From Flavobacteriales bacterium UBA2426 (GTDB taxonomy: Bacteria; Bacteroidota; Bacteroidia; Flavobacteriales_F; PHOS-HE28): 27,311 bases of DNA. The notes under the pieces are model-generated. The model did no database searches. It was given only the letters and a program-made list of their open reading frames with translations, and was not told the DNA's origin. The DNA lies in contig DDRC01000110.1 in assembly GCA_002342985.1 (NCBI GenBank), forward strand, positions 4,176 to 31,486, given 5' to 3'. This document shows positions 9,701-17,980 of the stretch, piece by piece. The translations under genes and the position numbers were made by a program. Positions within the stretch are counted from its first letter, which is position 1. Every line of letters begins with the position of its first letter.

Positions 9701-12700
9701 TTCCGAATTGCGCGGCGGCACGCACTTGCAAAGCCCCTTTCATGAACCAGGCGTTCACCAGCCCGTTGATGCCGTTGCCATAGACGGGATCATCGTGGTA
9801 CCAGCGCAGGCCACCGATGATCTTCACCGCACCGGTCTCGCCGGTCACACCGATCGAATCCAACTCGATGCTGTGATGGCCCCATTGGTGGATGGCCGTG
9901 GTGTTGAGCTGCCCGAGCACCGCGATGCGCGTGGTGGCTACGAAGATGTTGGTCTGCCCGCTTAGGTCCAGGTTGATATCGAACCCGATGCCTGCCATCA
10001 CGCCCCCTTCGGAATTGCGCCGTTCGGTGGTCACCCGGGTGATGCTTACCGGGAAACCGCCGGAACTTCCGCCGGAGCTGTCTTCCTCGTCATCCAGTTC
10101 CGGACTGTCATCCGCCAGGAATTTCTGCGGGCTCACAAGCGAGAATACACCGCTCTGGTCCACGTTCGTGTACGGGTCGTTGGTCTGGAAGTAGAGTTGT
10201 TGGAAACCGATGTCGCGGAAGTTGATCTTCAGTTGAGCGGGTGCGTTCACATCGATGCTCAACTTCCCGTTCAGTTCGGCACGCGCGCTGTTGCCGGTGC
10301 TGGCATCTCCGAAGATGGCGCGCACGGTGCTGGTTTCGTAAAGTTCGGCGTGCGCCACGTACATCGGAACGTTCAGCGTACCATCCGGGTGCAGCAGGAA
10401 TTCCATGCGCACATCCTCCGTCTGCGGATCGTGCTGGATCATACCGGTGTACACGAGCAACGTATCGGTGAAGGGCATCTTGATGCGTCCTTTGAATCCG
10501 CCTTGGCTGAAGGTGTTCACCACGATGTCCATCTGCAACGTGTCAAGCGAGAAACCCCAACCATCGAGGTTGCCTTCGTTGGCGTCGAGGATGTTGGCCA
10601 CCTTGAACTGCGCCGAAACACCTGTTCCGAACTCGTAGATGAAGTCGTCCACCTGCGCGGTGACGCGACCGGTGCCTTGGAAACGTTCGATGGTCGGTGG
10701 CAGGCGCAGCATGGTGCGTTCCACGTACACGCCGGTCCACGCGGGATCCACGGTGCCATCCTCCTGCATGTGCGCGCTGGCCAGGAAGTGTGCAGGTGGC
10801 AACTGCATGTCCGGTGGGTTGGTGTAGCTCGCCAGATCGATCCACGCTTCCTGGACATCGAATCCCCAACTCTTCGCCTCATTCAGATGGAAGGCTGTGT
10901 TCATGTCCATGCGACCCATGAGACCACCACGTCCGGTGCGCACACGTAGCGCACCGATCACTTTCCGCGGTCCATCTTCGCCGTTCGCGAGGTCTTCGCG
11001 CAGCTTCTCACGGCTGAAGCGGTATTCCGCATCGAACGTCACGGCGCGGAAGCCGTTGCAGTCCCACGCCACGAAGGTGCCGCTATCCTGTACGGTGGTG
11101 AAACCGTCGGAGAAGCGGGCGCCTTTGAACTTCAATGTGTCGTCGCCGAGGTCGATGTTAAGGTCGCTCAGTAGGTAGAGCGTGGCTTCTTCGGTGAGGT
11201 CGCCGAAGCCGCCTGGGTGGAAGGGCATCGCCATGTTGCCCAAGCTGAGCGAGGTGCCCAGTTCATGCACGGGTAAGGACATGCCTGCGTTCATCCGCGC
11301 GATGGAGTCCGTGAACTGCATGCCAAGGATGCCGATGACCACGCGACCGATGCCTGGTACTTCCTTATCCACGCCGAGCGGCAACCCCATGGGTGCAGCA
11401 CCGCTGAATTGGCTGATCAAACGGCCGGCGGTATTCAGGTAGTCGTCCAACGCCTGCGCAGCTTGCGGACTGAAGCCCGCTGCCAACGAGCCACCTTGGA
11501 TGAAGGCCGGCGGGATCACGCCTTCGTTGTCGTACAATGCGTTCACTTCGCCCTGATACAGCCGTTTGTTCGCGTTGATGAGCGCCTGGCTGAACCGGAC
11601 ACGGAGCAGCGCGTCCATCACTGGCACGGAGATCAAACCTTCGCCAGAAGCCAGGTTGCCAGCCCCGTGCAGGATGCTGGTGATGCGCATGTGGAACATG
11701 CCCACCTGCACCGTGTCGCCCACCTGGGTGGTATTCACGGCGTTGCGCTCAATGATGGGCGTTGGTGCGCGTCGGCTTTCGGCCAGGCATTCCGCTGCGG
11801 GGATCTCTTCTTCTTGCGCCGCTCCTCCACCTCCGTCAGTGTCCCAGTCCTCTGGTTCGCCGATGGTGAAACTATACGTGGGACCAGCGCGGTAGTGAGC
11901 GCTGAACGCGTTGTTGTGGTCGGTCACCCAGACGATACGCCAGTAATAGGTGCCCTCCGCGTTCGGTGTGAAATCGTAGGTGACCTCCTTGTACAGTTCG
12001 GCCAGCATGCAGGGCAGGTCGCAACTGCTGTTGAGCAGGCTCAATGTGTTCCCGATACGCTCGCTGTGCGTGGCTTCGGTCTGGTCGAAATCAGCGGTCC
12101 TCGAAACATCGATGCGCCAGCGTTGGTAGATGCGGCCGTCGGTCTGGGTGCTCAGCCCATCCACGTTCTGGATGATCGGGAAGGGCGGAAGCAGGCTTAC
12201 TGGTGGTTCGGCGGTCTTGAAGCGCAATGGCACAGCGGCGAAGCCGGACTGTTCTGCATTACCGCCGTTGCGTGGCAGCACGGCTTGGTGCGCGGGGCTG
12301 ATCATGCGTGGCGTGCCCATGCCGGAGGCGAACCCTCCATCGATGTATCCGCTGATGGGATCACCGTTGTCTGGGCTCAGCGTGATCTGTGCGTTCATCA
12401 CGTGTTCCTCGCCGCTCTCGAAGTACATCACGCTCTCTTCTCCAGGCCGTTTGTACACGTTGATGTGGCGCGCTTGGTCCTCGGTCACAGGGGTGCCAAG
12501 CACATCCTCCTGCGACTCGCGCGGCCCATCGGCCCAGATCACCTCGCGTTGGTAAGTGGCTTGTTCACCGCCCACATGGATCAACGTGAGCTCGCTATTG
12601 AACTGTGTGATGTCATCGCGGTACGGATCGAAGCGGGCTACGATGGGCAGGAAGTCCCAGGGGAGCGTATCACCAACGACAGGAAAGGCGAAGGAGAAAC

Positions 12701-13595
12701 CGGCATCGCCGCTCCACGTGAAGGTGCAGGGCATGGACCAGCCATCGTTCTGGAACACATGCACTCCGCTCACGTCCACCGCGCGCACGTACCACGCGTA
12801 CCGACGACCGGTCAACAACGCGGGCATGAGCTGTGTATACAGCACCTGCGCACTCATCACATCATCCTCCCAGACCGGATCATTGGAGCTTTGCAAAGCC
12901 GACAGGGGATCGATGGCGTTCTCCTCTGACAGCAGTACGAGTTTGAAGTGGTACTGCATGATGGCCCCCATCGGCGGACCGGAGGGTAGGATCCAGTTGA
13001 AGAGCAGCGATTGGGGTTGGGCACCCTGCACCATTTGGTCGCATGCCGGAGCGAGCAACTGTGGCGGTGGGGGATAGGCCACGGTGAATACATTGGAGCA
13101 GCCATTGCTGGGCGCACCTGCACTCAGCGGGGCGTTGGTGAAATAGTCGAATGCTTGGAGGCAGATCTGGTATTCACCTTCCGGGAGGAGCCCGAGCCGG
13201 ATATCCTCTTCGGTGATGCCGGTATACTGGAGTTGGCCGCCTGCATTGGAAACGAAGGGTTGGAGGTCCGTGCCCGAGATCGCTGTGAACCCGACCGGGA
13301 CGTTGAGCGGTGGAGCGTTCCACGGCTGGCCACCCTCGATGGTGACCGAGATGCTGCCATCCATGGTGCTGATGGAACCAGCGAGGTAGATATCGTGCGC
13401 AACGGCTCCTGGCAGATCGTTGTGGATCAAGACCGAGATCTGCTGCGGGTTCTGGAAGTATTGTACGTAGCTCGCGGTGTACGGCGGGTTCACCGTGGTG
13501 CTCAACGTCAGCGGGTTCAGCTGAGCGCGCACGCCGATGATGGTGAGGAGCGCGAGAGCGGTCAGCGAAGAGCGCAAGGCATCTCGGTAGGCCAT
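6711..13595 (-). CDS. Giant secreted protein, possibly TANFOR-type
   Basis: 2294 residues from the ATG at 13595, chosen because it follows the upstream TAG by 4 bp and begins an ideal signal peptide (cleavage after GVRAQ, about residue 25); an upstream in-frame start at 13628 would overlap the barrel gene. The N-terminal ~150 residues after the signal (LSTTVNPPYTASYVQYFQNP ... LLPEGEYQICLQAFD) resemble, from memory, the TANFOR (Tannerella forsythia) domain of very large Bacteroidota proteins. FN3-like segments follow to about residue 600 (SLLFNWILPSG, RYAWYVRAVD, YYWRIVWV). The central ~1200 residues are long repetitive beta-strand sequence that I cannot assign. The C-terminal third has further FN3-like strands and no T9SS tail. 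It sits between an outer-membrane barrel gene and an FN3 gene with spacings of 4 and 2 bp, so a shared envelope complex is inferred. Enzymatic function: none recognisable. Confidence 0.8.
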   Translation of the reverse strand: MAYRDALRSSLTALALLTIIGVRAQLNPLTLSTTVNPPYTASYVQYFQNPQQISVLIHNDLPGAVAHDIYLAGSISTMDGSISVTIEGGQPWNAPPLNVPVGFTAISGTDLQPFVSNAGGQLQYTGITEEDIRLGLLPEGEYQICLQAFDYFTNAPLSAGAPSNGCSNVFTVAYPPPPQLLAPACDQMVQGAQPQSLLFNWILPSGPPMGAIMQYHFKLVLLSEENAIDPLSALQSSNDPVWEDDVMSAQVLYTQLMPALLTGRRYAWYVRAVDVSGVHVFQNDGWSMPCTFTWSGDAGFSFAFPVVGDTLPWDFLPIVARFDPYRDDITQFNSELTLIHVGGEQATYQREVIWADGPRESQEDVLGTPVTEDQARHINVYKRPGEESVMYFESGEEHVMNAQITLSPDNGDPISGYIDGGFASGMGTPRMISPAHQAVLPRNGGNAEQSGFAAVPLRFKTAEPPVSLLPPFPIIQNVDGLSTQTDGRIYQRWRIDVSRTADFDQTEATHSERIGNTLSLLNSSCDLPCMLAELYKEVTYDFTPNAEGTYYWRIVWVTDHNNAFSAHYRAGPTYSFTIGEPEDWDTDGGGGAAQEEEIPAAECLAESRRAPTPIIERNAVNTTQVGDTVQVGMFHMRITSILHGAGNLASGEGLISVPVMDALLRVRFSQALINANKRLYQGEVNALYDNEGVIPPAFIQGGSLAAGFSPQAAQALDDYLNTAGRLISQFSGAAPMGLPLGVDKEVPGIGRVVIGILGMQFTDSIARMNAGMSLPVHELGTSLSLGNMAMPFHPGGFGDLTEEATLYLLSDLNIDLGDDTLKFKGARFSDGFTTVQDSGTFVAWDCNGFRAVTFDAEYRFSREKLREDLANGEDGPRKVIGALRVRTGRGGLMGRMDMNTAFHLNEAKSWGFDVQEAWIDLASYTNPPDMQLPPAHFLASAHMQEDGTVDPAWTGVYVERTMLRLPPTIERFQGTGRVTAQVDDFIYEFGTGVSAQFKVANILDANEGNLDGWGFSLDTLQMDIVVNTFSQGGFKGRIKMPFTDTLLVYTGMIQHDPQTEDVRMEFLLHPDGTLNVPMYVAHAELYETSTVRAIFGDASTGNSARAELNGKLSIDVNAPAQLKINFRDIGFQQLYFQTNDPYTNVDQSGVFSLVSPQKFLADDSPELDDEEDSSGGSSGGFPVSITRVTTERRNSEGGVMAGIGFDINLDLSGQTNIFVATTRIAVLGQLNTTAIHQWGHHSIELDSIGVTGETGAVKIIGGLRWYHDDPVYGNGINGLVNAWFMKGALQVRAAAQFGTVNSMRYWYADAMFAKEGGFSPGQPFNVYGFGGGAWYHMRRTTDLPSAQQVTQATIAAQDDDDYTPGLTLTSIRFVPDAAISFGFQATVIFGDGASGLAYNGDLTAGMSFSESGGVNTAFLNGNVYMMSERNDRTYVPIRGSAEITFDFPNDVFQANFAMKVTIGSGLVTGTGPDDLAGAAELLITPDTWHLFVGTPQTPVGLDFLGLFSTTSYFMVGKGLPDPLPPDSAAVLALLGSTDFNWPAGVDEANGIAFGARGALDQQFDFYLLRMHLQAGLGFDMAFVSAANMTCEGIADPGIAGFYATGQVFAYLGGSVSLHVDVWFAEGDFEIMNIAAATLLQGGFADPNWVRGEVGGRYSILGGMIDGSFNFPFSAGHPCDNFGAGALAGLDPIGDITPRHNDGITPGSTPVDVGANCEVALNMKLDTPFNMKEYRSNGSSYWRTFRLVLDGVSLKKSGSEQQTTQAIAPSKDQVLAIPSRYLDPLTRYTFNVRLRAEERNSEGVWATAITQGEQAIWDTTVTFKTGEGLKEIREQDLLYTYPFIGQRYVLQDECRSAIIHCKADLSGQDAIFGQAVAGRVRIYKMMLTPLAGGPTITCPIAPYLNENTPTTLSFALPQLLNSKTYVAQVIYRDSLVQSGTGPQAYVPLADLGMMSTASSSTSTTSQQGHTFHLRQRRLTGYSVRANEKLLFTYYFRTSAHNTIAAKAAALTNSTTFLESDGATPPRETLRPDLQGESFDVFDVNGYTSPQNTSFILPPLISLSDALTDVWSMQWSDPVLYDYYAEIEARNCSSIDLMRSVTYNAFGVPRYSDTPSAPGIPPFQTVKWRVGNPTRQPLTPDETVPLPANGLVAQNTNNLAVSTGASTASVRLDHTTAIVVRNDHQRLLTITADVIANCGPLQAPPPPAEDYGTMQEPLRSMVIRFQNSGFKRAYRGNYRVRFSFHPPPTCMPFTDWNQQAAVSHGEAVFNHTLGPVAPVSQSPLSPPGSGVMQTAP

Positions 13596-13599
13596 GGCA

Positions 13600-15300
13600 C
13601 TAGGTCTTGGGTTGGAACACGAACACATAACCGGCCAGCAGGCGTATTTCGGTGAATTCGCGGGAGGCCACGAACGTGGTACTGTTCAACAGGCCGTTCA
13701 CCGTGAGTTGAAAGCGATGCATCGCCGTTACACGATACTGCCAAGTGGTGTTGGCGTTCACGGTGTTGCCCGCGTTGGCGCCATCCTGCAGGGCGGCGTT
13801 CCATGAAGCGGAGAGCGCACCGGTGAGCCTCTGCCTGGCCATGGTGCGGGAGATGCCGAATGTGGGCCCTACGAGGATGTAGCTGCTGATGGCCGAGGTG
13901 TTGCGGCTGAAGTTGATGCCCCCGTTCACCGAAAGGTTGTCTGCATTTCGGGTGCGATTGAGGAAGAGGTTGCCGTAGATCACTTCATTCTCGGCGGTGA
14001 CGAAGGTGTTGTAGGGATTGAGGTCCTGCAGTTGTTGCAGGCCACCGGTGAGGCTGATGGTGAACGTGCGGTGGCTGTTGGTGCGCACATAGCGCTGCGA
14101 AAGCGTCATGCTCCGGTTCACCTGTGCTACGCGGAACGTATCGCTGAGCGCGCGCAGACCGGCTTGTTGTTCAATGCCGTAGTTGCTGAGGTTGATATCC
14201 GCACCGTACGTGCGTGAAGGGTTCCAGCTCACGTTGGCCGAGCCGATGCGACGGACCGAGGTGGCCATTTTGCGGCCGCTCAAGTTGTCCTGCTGCTGGC
14301 CGTAGCTGCCGCTCAGGCGTAGTTTGTTCTTCCACAGGCGGAGGCTCGGTGCAACGGTGATGGCGCGCAGATCGGCCGCTTGGTAGTAGGCGCCGAGTGA
14401 ACGGTAGTCCGGATCCACTTGCTTCACTTCGCCGCGCAAGCTGAAGATCTTGTACGCATAGGTGAGGGAGGTGTGGCCGGCGAGCAACAGTTTCGCACCC
14501 AGGCGTGGGTTGAAGATGCCCTGCAAGGAAGCGGGCACATCGGTGGCCACGATGGCTGGTGCGCGCAGGTCCTCGTTCATGGCGCTGCCTCCTGCATTGA
14601 ATTGCCAGGTGATGCGTTTGCCTAGAGTGAGTCTGCCGCTAACGCCGAGCGCCACGTTCTGTTTAGGTGCCGATGCGGGATCGTTGCTCACCACCTCGGG
14701 AATGGAGGTGGTGTCATCCTCGGCCTGGAAGACCATCACGTCGAAGTAGTTCCGCCGGTTGCCTACACCCACCTTGACACCGTAGCCGGTGCGTTCGTAA
14801 GCCGGCCGTGGAGCGATGGAGGCGAGCGTGTCCTGCGCCACAGGCTTGTTGAAGCGGCCGTAGAACGCGGCGAAGCGGAACCCCTTCGGCTCCAGCTCCA
14901 CGCCTGCGCCGAAGAACTGCACCCCGGCCATGGTGTACGGGTTGAAACGAATGCTGCGGTAGCCCAAGTGCAGCTTTGCCCACTTGTAATAGGGGCTCAT
15001 GCCATAGCGGTTGAAGGGCTGTGTCCACGTGCGCTGTTGCGAACCCACGTTGAAGCTCACCGGCACCTGCCAGCCATAGAGGCTCAGGGTAACAGCACCG
15101 GTGGTGTTCCACCAGAAGGGCTCGTTGCGCGGGGTGCCGTCACCGCTGTAGAAGTAGGGCCCGCCCATCACCGAAAGGCTGCCGTTGATCCGCACCGGCT
15201 TCTCCTTGCCGATGGCGCCCAGGTCCTGTGCGGTAACGCTCAGCACCATGGCCCATGCGAGGAGGGCGGCTAGGAGGTGGTGCCGGGTACGACGGTACAT
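13600..15300 (-). CDS. Outer-membrane beta-barrel-like protein
   Basis: 566 residues from the ATG at 15300. This start gives a clean 25-residue signal peptide (MYRRTRHHLLAALLAW... ending VTAQ); the upstream in-frame TTG at 15333 would lie in the predicted -7 box of promoter C. The mature protein is almost entirely alternating amphipathic strands rich in aromatic residues and Gly/Asn/Ser (for example LHLGYRSIRFNPYTMAGVQFFGAG, FRFAAFYGRF, YGVKVGVGNRRNYFDVMVFQ). It ends in a strand with a terminal aromatic stretch (LLAGYVFVFQPKT), as expected for a transmembrane barrel. No plug or SusC/SusD signature is present. As first gene of the operon with the giant and FN3 proteins, it may be their outer-membrane anchor or channel (inference). 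Its expression is probably set by promoter module C, just upstream. Confidence 0.78.
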   Translation of the reverse strand: MYRRTRHHLLAALLAWAMVLSVTAQDLGAIGKEKPVRINGSLSVMGGPYFYSGDGTPRNEPFWWNTTGAVTLSLYGWQVPVSFNVGSQQRTWTQPFNRYGMSPYYKWAKLHLGYRSIRFNPYTMAGVQFFGAGVELEPKGFRFAAFYGRFNKPVAQDTLASIAPRPAYERTGYGVKVGVGNRRNYFDVMVFQAEDDTTSIPEVVSNDPASAPKQNVALGVSGRLTLGKRITWQFNAGGSAMNEDLRAPAIVATDVPASLQGIFNPRLGAKLLLAGHTSLTYAYKIFSLRGEVKQVDPDYRSLGAYYQAADLRAITVAPSLRLWKNKLRLSGSYGQQQDNLSGRKMATSVRRIGSANVSWNPSRTYGADINLSNYGIEQQAGLRALSDTFRVAQVNRSMTLSQRYVRTNSHRTFTISLTGGLQQLQDLNPYNTFVTAENEVIYGNLFLNRTRNADNLSVNGGINFSRNTSAISSYILVGPTFGISRTMARQRLTGALSASWNAALQDGANAGNTVNANTTWQYRVTAMHRFQLTVNGLLNSTTFVASREFTEIRLLAGYVFVFQPKT

Positions 15301-15330
15301 GCTGGCCTTGGTGGATGATCCACGCTTGGC

Positions 15331-15377
15331 CAAAAGTGCCTGCGCCGTGCTGGCCCGGCAATACCCCGTGTGTAGTA
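15331..15377 (-). promoter_or_regulatory. Palindromic promoter module, copy C (barrel/giant/FN3 operon)
   Basis: Minus strand: TACTACACACGGGGTA (15377-15362; arms with two mismatches), TTG, 20 nt, then CACTTTTG (15338-15331), the copy closest to the Bacteroidota -7 consensus TAnnTTTG. It begins 4 bp after the TAG stop of the response regulator gene and its palindrome ends 61 bp before the ATG at 15300. Confidence 0.72.
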
Positions 15378-15381
15378 CGCG

Positions 15382-16020
15382 CTATCGCCCGGGGTAGACC
15401 TTGCGCACGGCCTCCATACGCCCGTTCACCTGCAGTTTGCTGTAGATGCGCCGCACGTGCACACGTACGGTCTCCGTGCTGATACCCGCTTTTGCGGCGA
15501 TCTCTTTATACTGCAATCCGGAGGCGAGGCCATCGAGTACGCCTTTCTCCCGGTCGGTGAGCAGCTCGTCGTTGATCTGTTGCCGGGTCTCCTGCTGGAA
15601 GCTGCTCACCACCAAACGAGCGATGGCGCTGTTCATGGGCGATCCTCCATTGTGGATGTCGTGGATCGCTTCGAGCAGTTCTTCTGTGGTGGTGCTTTTC
15701 AACAGGTAACCCGTGGCACCGGCACAGAGGGCCTGGAAGATGTAGGCCGGGTTCTCGAAGATGGTGAGCATCAGGTATTGCACCTCGGGCTTCACCACCT
15801 TGGCTTCGCGCACGCAATCGATCCCGCTCTTACCGGGCATATTGATGTCCATCAGCACCACCTGCGCCGTCAGCTCTTCGATGTGTTCCAGGAACGCATC
15901 GCCACTGGCATACGTACGCACGAGTTGAAGCCCATCGGCCCGTTCGATACGGCGACGTAGCAATTCGCGCAGTTCATCATCGTCCTCCACGATGACGATA
16001 CGGACCGGGGCGCTTGCCAT
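15382..16020 (-). CDS. LuxR/NarL-family response regulator
   Basis: 212 residues from the ATG at 16020 (an in-frame TTG at 16053 would overlap HK3's stop). The receiver domain is residues ~6-125, with acidic pocket EDD at 12-14, phospho-acceptor Asp58 (VVLMDINMPG), Thr86 and Lys108 (GYLLKST). The LuxR/GerE helix-turn-helix is ~152-205 (LTDREKGVLDGLASG, KEIAAKAGISTETVRVHVRRIYSKLQV), complete and with the usual spacing. It lies 29 bp downstream of HK3, so it is co-transcribed with that kinase. It is the only response regulator in the left block, whereas three HisKA_3 kinases, the class that normally partners NarL-type regulators, stand upstream. I infer that it receives phosphate from all three and binds the palindromes that precede every transcription unit of the block. 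Confidence 0.93.
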   Translation of the reverse strand: MASAPVRIVIVEDDDELRELLRRRIERADGLQLVRTYASGDAFLEHIEELTAQVVLMDINMPGKSGIDCVREAKVVKPEVQYLMLTIFENPAYIFQALCAGATGYLLKSTTTEELLEAIHDIHNGGSPMNSAIARLVVSSFQQETRQQINDELLTDREKGVLDGLASGLQYKEIAAKAGISTETVRVHVRRIYSKLQVNGRMEAVRKVYPGR

Positions 16021-16049
16021 GTGGGCAAGATAGCGTTTCCCGCTGGATA

Positions 16050-17900
16050 TCAAGTGGTGAGGGCAAGGTCCAGCTGGAGCCGGGTGCCCTTGGTACCATC
16101 TAAGCTCAAGCGTGCACCGATGCGTTCGGCACGTGCCCGCATATTGGACAGACCATGACCACTCGCCTGTTCCTTGTCGCCCATTCCTTTGCCATCATCC
16201 TCCACCACCAGGCGAATGGACCGTTGGTCGGTACGCATCACCACCCCGATATGCTCCGCCTTGGCATATTTGATCGCATTGTTCAGCCCTTCCCGCAGGA
16301 TGAGGTAGACGTCCCTTTTCGTTCCTGGATCAAGGGTCACATCGGGCCCTTCATGCACGCAGTCTATCGTGTACTTGACGTGGCTCCATTCGAGCATCCG
16401 TTCGGCATGGGCACGCACCCGTTCGGTAAGCCCGGCGAGCGAGTCGTGGTGCGGGTCGATGGCCCAAACGATATCGCCGAGCGATCGATTGGCTTCGGCA
16501 GCGACACGTTCGATATCCCGTGCGGTACGTGCCAGCGCAACGGGATCGTTCTTCAGTACGATGCCCACCTCACTGCTCAGCATGGCGAGTTTGGTAAGGT
16601 CGCTGCCGAGTTGGTCGTGCACGTCGCGGGCGATACGGGTGCGCACTTCGGAGGCTTCACGTTCCTTTTCGCTGATGATCAATTGCTCCTGTGCGCGCAC
16701 CAGTTCTTCATTCTTGGCGCGCATGGCAAGGGCGCTGCGTGCGCTGTTGCGGTAGAGGCCGAACCCGAGCGCGGCGATGACAAGAATTAGACCGCCGCCG
16801 AGCAGTGCATTGCGCTTCTTGCGCTTTTCCTCAGCCAGTTCAGCGGCCACCCTCTCGGCCTCGCGTTCCTGCTCCGCCTTCATGCGCACTTCGGTGATCG
16901 CCTGTGTCTTTTCGATATCGAGGTCGTTCGTGTGAGCTGTTCGGGCTTTGTCCAGATAGGACAAGGCCTGTGCACTTTCTCCGGTGGCGCTTGCCACCAG
17001 CGCGAGCAGTTCGTAGGTACGGGATCGGTACTCGTTGTTCTCCAGCTCAAGGGCGATACGTTCGGCTTCCAGCAGTATCGAACGCGCCTCTTGATACTTG
17101 CCGACGCCACAAAGGGCTCGTGCCAACTGACCGAGGTAGATGCACCGTTGGCCGAGATTCTCATCGTTCCGGAGCTCCGCGGCGGCCATTCGCAAGTAGT
17201 GCAAGGCACTGTCGAAGCGCTCCTCTTTCATGTGGATCTCGGCGATGTCCATGCGGCACAGCGCCGCATGGTTGAGGAGCTCCATACGCTCGGTGATGGC
17301 GAGAGTCTTGCGTTGAATGAGCAATGCGCTATCCCGGTCCGCCTCATCGAAGAGGATGGTCCCGAGTCCCGAATAGGTGTTGGCCAGGTTACCATCCTCG
17401 GGCAGCTTGTCCAGGATGGCCAACGCTTGGAGCGTGAGTGATTTCGCACGGGGGATGTCGTCCGTGGCGCGGTATTGATAGGCCTGGTAGTTCATGGCGG
17501 CCGCCCGCAACTTGTCATTGCCCATGCGCTCGGCCACACGTTCCATGGTGGTGAAGGCCGCCAAGGCTTCGGCATACCGGCCGGCATAGTGGTGGGCGAC
17601 CCCTTCGACCTTGGCGGCTTGCAAGGCGCGCTGGTCCAGCAGCCTCTTGTCACCGCCGTCGTCGATGGCGGTGATCGCGTCGGCAGCGAGGCGCGCTGCC
17701 CTGTACGATCGTTCCGTTTCGCCGGTGGCCACCCACGCTTTCGCACTGTCCAACAGCTGATCGACCCGCACGGTATCGGTCCATCGGCCCGCCTTTCCGT
17801 TCGCGGGGAAAAGCGACTCCACTGCGATGAGGGTACTGTCCTGTGCAAGGACTGATGCTGCTGCGCAAAGCAGGAACAGGACAGGAGCGAGCATCCTCAT
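16050..17900 (-). CDS. TPR-containing sensor histidine kinase HK3 (HisKA_3)
   Basis: 616 residues from the ATG at 17900 (a longer frame to 18014 runs back through the promoter and HK2's end). The signal peptide MRMLAPVLFLLCAAASVLAQ precedes about 330 residues of helical TPR-like repeats (for example ALAAFTTMERVAERMGNDKL, LANTYSGLGTILFDEADRD), then a transmembrane helix at ~364-386 (LLGGGLILVIAALGFGLY). Next come a short coiled coil, a HisKA_3 dimerisation domain with His428 in RDVHDQLGSDLTKL, and an HATPase_c domain (N-box REGLNNAIKYAKA at ~540; DDGKGMG; GHGLSNMRARAERIG). The TPRs would be periplasmic and the kinase cytoplasmic. It is the shortest sensor of the three paralogues and is followed after 29 bp by the response regulator. 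All catalytic motifs are intact. Transcription probably starts from palindromic promoter D. Confidence 0.92.
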   Translation of the reverse strand: MRMLAPVLFLLCAAASVLAQDSTLIAVESLFPANGKAGRWTDTVRVDQLLDSAKAWVATGETERSYRAARLAADAITAIDDGGDKRLLDQRALQAAKVEGVAHHYAGRYAEALAAFTTMERVAERMGNDKLRAAAMNYQAYQYRATDDIPRAKSLTLQALAILDKLPEDGNLANTYSGLGTILFDEADRDSALLIQRKTLAITERMELLNHAALCRMDIAEIHMKEERFDSALHYLRMAAAELRNDENLGQRCIYLGQLARALCGVGKYQEARSILLEAERIALELENNEYRSRTYELLALVASATGESAQALSYLDKARTAHTNDLDIEKTQAITEVRMKAEQEREAERVAAELAEEKRKKRNALLGGGLILVIAALGFGLYRNSARSALAMRAKNEELVRAQEQLIISEKEREASEVRTRIARDVHDQLGSDLTKLAMLSSEVGIVLKNDPVALARTARDIERVAAEANRSLGDIVWAIDPHHDSLAGLTERVRAHAERMLEWSHVKYTIDCVHEGPDVTLDPGTKRDVYLILREGLNNAIKYAKAEHIGVVMRTDQRSIRLVVEDDGKGMGDKEQASGHGLSNMRARAERIGARLSLDGTKGTRLQLDLALTT

Positions 17901-17933
17901 GGTCGGTGGTCGGATCTTACACGTCGGATGCAA

Positions 17934-17980
17934 CGAAGGTCCAACTTCATTCCGATCGTGGAAATAACCCACGTGGGTTA
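17934..17980 (-). promoter_or_regulatory. Palindromic promoter module, copy D (HK3-RR operon)
   Basis: Minus strand: TAACCCACGTGGGTTA (17980-17965), a perfect 16-bp palindrome, then TTT, 20 nt, then GACCTTCG (17941-17934). The first three bases are the TAA stop of HK2. The predicted transcription start near 17928 would leave a leader of about 28 nt before the ATG at 17900. Confidence 0.75.

Noticed and set aside
11409..12929. 506-codon plus-strand open frame inside the giant gene
   Set aside because: It is a stop-poor antisense frame of a gene with a clear signal peptide and operon context; the translation shows no domain or convincing start.
17965..17980. Palindromes read as intrinsic terminators
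   Set aside because: Stems are only 6-8 bp, no U-tract follows, the first stem base belongs to the stop codon, and the fixed 20-nt distance to a -7-like box fits a promoter operator better.
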